This document shows positions 57,581-64,000 of a stretch of 64,000 nucleotides of DNA, piece by piece; the stretch's first letter is position 1, and the number at the start of each line of letters is the position of its first letter. The translations under genes were made by a program, and so were the position numbers. A model generated the notes under the pieces. It was not told the DNA's origin and ran no database searches. It was given only the letters and a program-made list of their open reading frames with translations. The stretch is from Megaustenia siamemsis (Eukaryota; Mollusca; Gastropoda; Stylommatophora; Ariophantidae): the NCBI GenBank assembly GCA_032433765.1, contig JAVIAB010000092.1, positions 37,164,853 to 37,228,852 of the forward strand. Reading direction: 5' to 3'.

Positions 57581-59984
57581 AAAAGACGTTGATTAAAAAA
57601 AAAACGACTACATTATGAGATTATGGGAGAAAATGACTAAAATAGAAATGTCGAATTTTGTTCGACTATGCAATATTTAAAACAATAAAGAACATACGTC
57701 ACGCCTTGAGGAGACCAGAGTGTTATTAGAACAGTGATGTTAACGTATACATTTTTTCATGATCGGCGGCACTTGTATGCGTGTGGTCAAAATTACACCC
57801 GGCCGCCCTATTGTTTCAGACACAAATTTGCTATCAATATGGTTCTCTTTATCTGCACGGCCGCTGTATTAGGGGCGGGCATATTAAAACGTTTCTACTA
57901 ATTTTTAATTTACAAACTACGATAACTATTGTCATCGTCCATTTTCGCCACTTCCACACTTAAAAAAACCGAGGATATGCTTATCATTCGCAGCTTGCAC
58001 TGGGCGCCATCGTGAGTTTGTGTCCATTTAAAGAAAAAACTAATGACGTCACGCCGACTGTGGCGCATTTCTATGTTGGCCGTTATTTCCGTATAAAGGT
58101 ATCAAAATGTCAACAGTAGACAGGCAGTTGCGATAACTTTATGCTAGATATTAAAAAGATATAATAATTATGTCATATTTCAACAAGAGAAAAAAAAAGA
58201 GAAGAAAACTTGCCTCAATAGTAAGAATGGCGCTGACGCGTCATCGATGCTGGGAAGAAAATAAAGAACACCGACCATGGAAAACGAACCGGAACCTTCG
58301 GATCATTGGCCAGCGCTCTAACCTTTTTGGGTTCACATAAATAATAATGTAATCACCTCCTATTGTCCTGCCGATAAAAGGCGGATCAAAAGGTTGGTGG
58401 TGGGTGGATTAACAAGTTAGTAAATAAAATTGAACATTATCCATTGTCATGAAAAAATATGGTCACTAACTCAATATTCCCCATGTACCTAACAAGGCGC
58501 GGGGGGGGGGGGGGGGAAGAGAGAGAGAGAGAGAGAAGACCCTTTAAATTGCTTTCTTTACTTCAATTAAAATTGAAAAACTTTACCAGGAAATTTCCAA
58601 ACTTGTGACAATTTTAATTACATTTTTAAGATCGCAATAATAAATAACCATAGTGGTGTAGAAACCTATCAAATAGCAAATAAAAAAATAAATTAATTAA
58701 AAAGTTACACATTTTTATCTCACAGAGTGATTACTCTCTCCAGTTACTCACTCTTTTTACCCCAATAGTTATGGAGAATATCGTGGTGACTAATCTTCAG
58801 CTCAGCTTTGTTAGGTATGGGGTCGCCGGGAAAGTATGGTTATTCTAAAGGCCCCGGTATAACTGCACACGAATGGAAATCCATAATTGCTCAACCGCCC
58901 GTACCAGTGGAATCATTCGAATTAACTTCTCATCGAATAGTCAAGCAAAGAAAGGCAGTTGCAGTACTAATCGTAGCAAACACAGTACACGTCAAAAGAC
59001 ATAAGGCGTAGTATAGCACCGACAGTGAACGCATCTTAACTGTCCGTCATACGATATCATCATTCATCGTAAGCAATTTAAATATAGAAACACCATCCGG
59101 ATAAAACACACAGCTCACAGTGTGCACAGAGCAATACTCAGTAGCACCGGCAGCAAGTGAGACTTGGAATATGAGGAAACTACAACATGGAACACTTTTC
59201 AGACAGTGCCTCAACGGCTCCATGTCGCCTATACGTCATATTGACCGGAAGTCCGGGAGAGTACGCTTGTGGGAGTATGATTCACGTGAAACGCAGGTTT
59301 GCAACACTGAAGTTCTATGAGGTGAAATAGGGATAGCAAGATAACTTAGTAGACAGTTATATCTTGCGAAATAGTGTAAACATTGTCTACTATGGCACAA
59401 TGCGTTCTCTGCTGTGTATTGTTTCCAAGGACAAGGTAATAATATACAGCAACAATATCGTTGGTTTTTTGGTCAACTCTGTGGCTGACATACAAATTTG
59501 AGATGAGAAAGACGATAAAATAAAGTCTTACTGTTCCTATGGTGGCATTTTGAATTAATGAATGGGTTACAGGGTATGAAGCTCTGCATAATACAACTAT
59601 AATAGGAGGGCCATTATTCTACTCATGTATTAACGTATCTAGCTGGCAAAGCCATGTTTTGAAGCTAGGATTTTCGTTCCTTTGGATATTTAACGTTTGA
59701 TCTCTGCTTTTACAAATTCAACAAAGTTTTGTCACAGCCAGCATTTCCAAAGGGGCCATCATCTAATTTCATATTCTAGTTTTTCTTCACCTTCATAAAA
59801 CATACTTATGTTCATATATAAATGTTCAAAATGAATTATTCTAGAAATGTGTTTTCTTCGTGGCTAACCCGCCTTGGCATAATTGCTTTCGCGCCTCAGT
59901 TTCGTTCCCCTTCAAGAACCAATGACTTTTATGATTCGTCAGATTGGTTTTCTGTTTTACTTCTTTTTCAATCTTCTTCTTCTT
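57581..59984. other. Non-coding stretch, locally GC-richer, with CRE-like palindromes
   Basis: Nothing resembling a transposon apart from a type-1/2 SINE 3' remnant near 58445-58500 (atatggtcactaactcaata, then ttccccatgt). 57.75-58.35 kb is richer in CpG and GC, with the palindrome TGACGTCA at 58044-58051 and TGACGCGTCA near 58233-58242. A 67-codon frame at 58808-59011 has no recognisable domain. The GC-richer part could be a promoter but that is conjecture. Confidence 0.4.
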
Positions 59985-60300
59985 CTTCTCTCCTTCCGTA
60001 TTTGCTTTTCGGCGTCGAGAGATGATGCAGTTTGCGGGCTTTTGTTTTTCTGTTGATCTATTCTGCTGTTAAGTTTCCTAGTGTTTCTAATATGTCATCA
60101 CTCCGCCTGTTTCATGGTCGACACTTGGGGTCCGGTGTTCTCGCAGCGTTTACTGAAGGCTCGTTGTGTTGTGTTTTAATCTTTCTGTCTTATCCCCCGG
60201 TGAAACTTTGTTTTTTTTTTTTGTTCTTTATGTATTCTATGGCGTGAACTATTCAAAAATTGTTAACTCAGTTCTTCATTTGTAATATCATCAACGGAAG
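59985..60300 (-). mobile_element. LINE-G 3' end fragment, minus strand
   Basis: Reverse-complement copy of the block at 3.5, 17.2 and 20.8 kb. Its tail (TCTTCTTCTTCTTCTCT on the plus strand) is next to 59980. More diverged than the other copies. Confidence 0.68.
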
Positions 60301-60778
60301 ACATACTCACACCACTTAGTGATAGCTCTTAGAGGAATACACGAACAATAACTGAATAAACAACAATATGCAATCTCGATTCATTTTCAGCCAAGTTTGG
60401 CAAAGCGGTCTTGTTCCCTAATAAGCAATTCGATATCAAGGAGGGGTTTACTTGTGTGGCACGGAATATCATCTACGCCATAATATGTAAGCATTGCAAG
60501 ATGACGTAAGTGGGCGAGTCTGGACGACGCTTCAGTGGAGATTTTATGAGAATCCTCGTGATGTTGAACAAAGGATTGGCAGCCCAGTGTCTGCCTATTT
60601 CATCTCCCCTAGCCATAGTGGTAAACCTGACATGCAAGTCACTGGCACTGTCTCGTGTCACTCCAGCAATCGCAGCCGGTTCGCCCTTGAGAATCGCCTC
60701 ATTGCCCAGTTGGGTTCTCTGTCCCTCCAATGTATGAACATATCGCTCTCATACACATAGGGCACCTACTACACATTT

Positions 60779-60780
<2 letters not shown>
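60301..60780. other. Sequence with unassigned open frames
   Basis: Three overlapping open frames of 75-88 codons on both strands (60473-60760). I recognise no domain in them and cannot tell which, if any, is real. Confidence 0.35.

Positions 60781-60848
<68 letters not shown>
60781..60848. repeat. (TA)n microsatellite
   Basis: About 68 bp of TA repeats directly upstream of LINE F. Confidence 0.97.
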
Positions 60849-60853
<5 letters not shown>

Positions 60854-61868
60854 GAAGGTCTGAGCGAATGTTTCCCAATAAAAACTGGGGTTAAACATGG
60901 ATGTATTTTATCGCCCTTGTTATTTGGCGTTGTTATGGACTTCATAATGAAGAAATGCTGCATTGGTAATAAAGGCATCGAATGGATACAAGGAGACCAT
61001 TTGGAGGACCTCGACTTTGCTGATGACGTAGTTCTCATCAGCAGTCAGATAAAAACGATGCAGGAAAACACAAATGAACTATCATCAATAGCCAGCAAAA
61101 TTGGGCTTGAGATCAATCATGAAAAGAAGACTAAAGTCATGAAAAGCTTAATTCCAACGGACGACAAAATATACATGGAAAACAAACCAGTGGAAGAGAT
61201 CGATCACTTTATCTATCTTGGAAGTCACATTGATCGAGAAGGGAATACAAGCAAAGAAATTAGAATCAGAATAGCTAAAGCAGTAATGTCTTTCAGAAGC
61301 TTTGAAAAGTTGTGGAAATCAAAACTCATCAGCACAAACACAAAACTTAGACTATTCAAATCAAATGTACTATCAACCCTTACGTATGCGTGTGAAAGCT
61401 GGAAAACAACAAGAGATATAGAAACAAAGTTGAACGCATTCGAAAATAAATGCCTAAGGAAAATACTTGGTATAGCATGGAACGGATTCAAAACAAACGA
61501 GGAAATTAGAGAAATCGCCAATCAACCACTAATATCTTCAGTAATAAAGAAAAGACGATGGTCATATGTTGGACATGTGATGAGAAGAACTAATAACCGA
61601 ATAGCAAAGCAAGCCCTCGTGTGGGGAAACAACAGGTAAGAGAAAAAGAGGAAGACCCAGAGAGACGCTGAGAAGAACATTGATGAGAGAGGCAAGAGCA
61701 GCAGGAATAGGCTCCCTCAATGAGATAGAGCTGCTTACACAGAATAGAGACAAATTGCGAGATTTGATAAAATATCTTTAAAAGAATCGAAAACTGCTAG
61801 AACAAAAATTGAGATGAAGGAGTACCTTGGTCTACGCCCTATGGGCCGGCTACGGCTAGAAAGGCCAA
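60849..61868 (+). mobile_element. LINE F, RT palm to 3' end, 5'-truncated
   Basis: The first bases after the TA array continue into FPIKTGVKHGCILSPL (about 60870-60925). The RT active-site box FADD is intact (LDFADDVVLISSQ, about 61009-61047). An in-frame run then extends to 61639. A frameshift near 61636 separates off the end of the ORF: GKRKRGRPRETLRRTLMREA then RAAGIGSLNEI, and so on to about 61800. The element ends at a GGCCGGCTACGGCTAGAAAG motif and then TA repeats (61869 on). Both flanks are TA repeats. The 3' end is shared with the fragment at 46.98-47.23 kb. Confidence 0.88.
60917..61639 (+). CDS. LINE F reverse transcriptase fragment, 240 aa open frame
   Basis: This is the longest uninterrupted frame in the window. 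It covers the RT palm (LDFADDVVLISSQI at about residues 30-45) and thumb (IGLEINHEKKTKVMKS, IYLGSHIDREGNTSKEIRIR). It also covers the conserved C-terminal region (LTYACESWKT, CLRKILGIAWNGFKTNEEIR, RRWSYVGHVMRRTNNRIAKQ). The N-terminal RT blocks and endonuclease are missing because of truncation. It ends with a frameshift-induced stop, so it is not a functional enzyme. The low number of disablements suggests a comparatively young insertion. Confidence 0.8.
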   Translation: MLFGVVMDFIMKKCCIGNKGIEWIQGDHLEDLDFADDVVLISSQIKTMQENTNELSSIASKIGLEINHEKKTKVMKSLIPTDDKIYMENKPVEEIDHFIYLGSHIDREGNTSKEIRIRIAKAVMSFRSFEKLWKSKLISTNTKLRLFKSNVLSTLTYACESWKTTRDIETKLNAFENKCLRKILGIAWNGFKTNEEIREIANQPLISSVIKKRRWSYVGHVMRRTNNRIAKQALVWGNNR

Positions 61869-61925
61869 TATATATATATAGATATATATATATATATAGA
61901 TAGATAGATAGATATATATATATAT
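61869..61925. repeat. (TA)n / TAGA microsatellite
   Basis: TA repeats with (TAGA) interruptions, at the 3' end of LINE F. Confidence 0.95.
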
Positions 61926-62580
61926 GTCTGCATATTTATTGGCACATTTGGGCACCTTTGGGTTTTCTTTTGTGTGGTTTGTGGCAATATATATACTGAT
62001 TTATGTTTGTACGCATGTATTATTATATGCACGTTTTTTTTTACACATCGGTTCGGGGTGCACACACAGAGTTAGATATGCACAGTTTATACATATCTTG
62101 TACCCACCTTCCCATATTTTAGAACACGTCCGTTCCGTCTTCTCGCCTGACTGCCTGGTCAGTGAGATATATAGTTGGTTATCCCGCCTTCTCATTTTAG
62201 TCCATTCAGTAGCTGACCACACTCTAGAACACAGGGAAGTGACCCTTTTTTATTTCCTTTCTTGAGTATCTAGCATATTATCGCCATGTAGTTAGATATA
62301 TTTACGTATCCTTATATACATGTTTGTGTGTTGTTGTTCCCGCTGAAGGCCTACTTGGCCGAAACGTCGACTTTTGTTTTGTCCATTACCATGTAAAGCT
62401 TTCACCATACCACTTTTTTCTTTTTTTTTTTTTTTTAGAATTGCTATTTGGCAAAGTGGCCAGGAATGATCGACGTGGGAGATGTGAAATATATTAACGT
62501 ATATATAATATAAGTATATTAATAGTAAATTATTGAAACCATTGTTAACAAGCTGAGACTAAAATATACACCATGTGTGA
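61926..62580. other. Unassigned sequence with a hammerhead-like motif
   Basis: No gene is seen. Positions 62342-62368 read CTGAAGGCCTACTTGGCC then GAAACGTCG, similar to the core arrangement CUGA - stem II - GAAAC - stem III found in Penelope-like elements, but with a changed base where the hammerhead core needs A. See findings. Confidence 0.3.
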
Positions 62581-62589
62581 CGTGAAAGC

Positions 62590-62795
62590 ACAGAGGTTGG
62601 GTGTTTCCTCCTCGTCCCGTAACCCTGAGGGTCTTTGCGGCACTACCAACAGACTTCAACCTTCTCCATTGCTCTCTATGTACACTCATTCTTGGAACTC
62701 TGCGAAGTCACGGTCTGTCCATTCTTTGATGCTATCTTCCCATCGCGTTCTGTCTACCTCTCCTTTCTCTGCTCACAGTTCCCTGCAGTAAGTTT
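62590..62795 (-). mobile_element. LINE C-terminal fragment R, minus strand
   Basis: The minus strand reads a GR(Q)..MGR-like stretch, WTD, then EQWRR, LKSV and PQRPSGLRDEE, a LINE terminus of the type RE.WR..V. It is a small fragment (about 200 bp). Opposed open frames (62573-62791 and 62635-62826, plus strand) are shadows of it. Confidence 0.5.
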
Positions 62796-64000
62796 TCTGC
62801 TAAGTCACGTTATCGAAATACAATGACTGACAATTTCATTTTCGTTTCTTCACAATAGTCTAAAGACCACCACACTCCGATTGCTTGTTGTATCCTTTTA
62901 TTAACTTTGTCATACGTGATAAAATCCGCGTAAGATATTCACAAAACTTTCCGGTAACATTAAATGTACATAGCTTTGTATGATAAATATTAATCGACTA
63001 TTTTGATTTATGGTGATTCCCGTTTTTTTTTCTTTCTAATGAAGCTTCATAAATGCGAACCTGGATCCTGCTGTTTTCAGTAAGCTTGTAAGGCGCGCGT
63101 GTGTGTCCGCGTATCGAAGTGTGCTTGAAGTAATATTTTCAACTGCAGCATGTTCTGTTTTGAATTCCTGTGTTCAGATTAAGCGCAAGTCAGTAAATGC
63201 AATTTGTGAAACAAACATATACACAAATCAAATGTAACTTTCTAGTGCATGTATACGCTCTCCTTTTCTTCTCTTCAAACGGCTATAGCAAGAGCACACA
63301 ATTCTATGTTGCAGCGCTATTTCAGTCTAATCCTGTTGTTATCGCTGTTCCTGTGGATTCCAGATAATGACATGGCAGTTTTACAGTCATGACTAGCGCA
63401 GACCAATGATTTGCTTTTTGGCTCTAAGCAGGTAATATTTGTAAAAAGTAGGTGAATAGGTGTCTCTCATGTTTGTGATTTAGAAAGTCGTTTATTTCAC
63501 CTTGTTTTTTCACCAAACAAGTCTGCCTAAAACTTACATATGTGCAATCTCTTGTAAATGCTCCACCCATGCAGCAGAGGAACATTGTTGCGATCTGAAG
63601 ATACTTTAAAAATCCAGCAACATGGCATTTACCATAGAGATTACTTCAGCAACGACAACCAGTTCTGCCTATTAATATTGTTGTTGCTGCTATCATCATT
63701 ATTAATTATAACATATGTTGTCTAACACATATAATCAATATATATTCGCAAAACCTGGCCCAACGATGGAGAAATGCAACAAAGCTTGTAGGGAAACGAC
63801 GATCTGAAGAAGACTGGGAGCTCCATCTTGGCGATATTAGAGAAGAAACATGAGTAAAAACTTCCCGAACGCAGAAAAAAAAAAGCAATCTCTTTACATC
63901 TTTTTTTTTTTTTTTTTAAAGAACTAGTTTTTAGACACGATGATAACATTTTGTGGCGGAGACTGGAGAGATTAACCAAACTATAACTAATATAATTGTT
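62796..64000. other. Terminal stretch with no recognised feature
   Basis: AT-rich, low-complexity T and A runs (63901-63917 poly-T). A plus-strand frame near 63748-63850 reads LAQRWRNATKLVG...DWELHLGDIREE without stops, but I could not assign it to any family and do not call it. Confidence 0.35.

Noticed and set aside
58808..59011. 67-codon plus-strand frame in a less AT-rich region
   Set aside because: No domain recognised and no exon signals; frames of this length are expected by chance here.
60473..60760. Overlapping frames of 75-88 codons on both strands
   Set aside because: Cannot both be real; no family resemblance or splice context seen.
62573..62826. Two plus-strand frames with Ser-rich product
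   Set aside because: They lie opposite LINE fragment R, whose minus-strand reading resembles a LINE C-terminus.

Overview
This is eukaryotic, AT-rich, repeat-dense animal DNA. The mix of repeats (RTE/BovB-like and Nimb/I-like LINEs, tRNA-headed SINEs, mariner and pogo/Tigger DNA transposons, long GA and TA microsatellites) and the very large intron suggest a lophotrochozoan, most likely a mollusc. That is an inference. The sequence does not name the species, and it holds no bacterial operons, rRNA genes or CRISPR arrays.

The only host gene I can support lies on the minus strand: two exons of a TRPM (melastatin-type TRP cation channel) gene. An 80-nt exon at 47988-47909 carries the conserved N-terminal block around FYKREC. 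A 226-nt exon at 1098-873 carries the next block, with TDAYGTIEFQGG. They join in frame (2 nt + 1 nt of an Arg codon) at the place where melastatins are continuous. The intron between them is therefore about 46.8 kb and fills nearly three quarters of the window. Its 5' splice site reads AG|GCAAGT, a GC-AG intron. The rest of the gene lies off the left edge (3') and at or beyond the right side (5').

Inside and upstream of the intron, left to right: RTE-like LINE copy A (1.6-3.4 kb) and a small LINE-G 3' end; a Nimb/I-like LINE D (4.8-9.2 kb) whose RNase H region was interrupted by an inverted, 5'-truncated RTE copy C with an 11-bp target duplication; a divergent SINE (10.6 kb); GA-rich duplicated repeats (13.7-14.0 kb); minus-strand LINE J carrying a nested SINE (14.2-15.4 kb); a dead mariner transposase (16.4-17.1 kb); LINE remnants G, I, E and H (17.2-23.2 kb) interspersed with two arrays of one 21-bp minisatellite (19.2-19.7 and 23.3-25.0 kb); a SINE (27.2 kb), Nimb-like LINE K (27.9-28.8 kb), another SINE (29.8 kb) and LINE L with a 13-bp target duplication (31.1-31.7 kb); minisatellites of about 93, 50 and 45 bp (33.1-35.3 kb); GA arrays (34.7-36.8 kb); long unrecognised sequence (36.9-41.6 kb); a 24-bp minisatellite split by a SINE (41.7-42.3 kb) and a further SINE (42.4 kb); a 41/40-bp minisatellite (43.6-44.7 kb); and a foldback repeat containing a tRNA-like head (44.8-45.15 kb).

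Upstream of the small TRPM exon are a 34-37-bp minisatellite (48.3 kb), two minus-strand SINEs, LINE fragments P and O, an internally deleted Tigger-like transposon that keeps an intact 141-aa CENP-B-type DNA-binding ORF (52.4-53.6 kb), the most complete RTE copy B, split by a SINE (54.0-56.8 kb), and LINE F with an uninterrupted 240-aa reading frame (60.8-61.9 kb).

The elements give a relative history: LINE D is older than RTE copy C; LINE J and RTE copy B are older than the SINEs inside them; the 24-bp minisatellite is older than the SINE that splits it. Nearly every element is 5'-truncated and frameshifted. No intact autonomous element is present.
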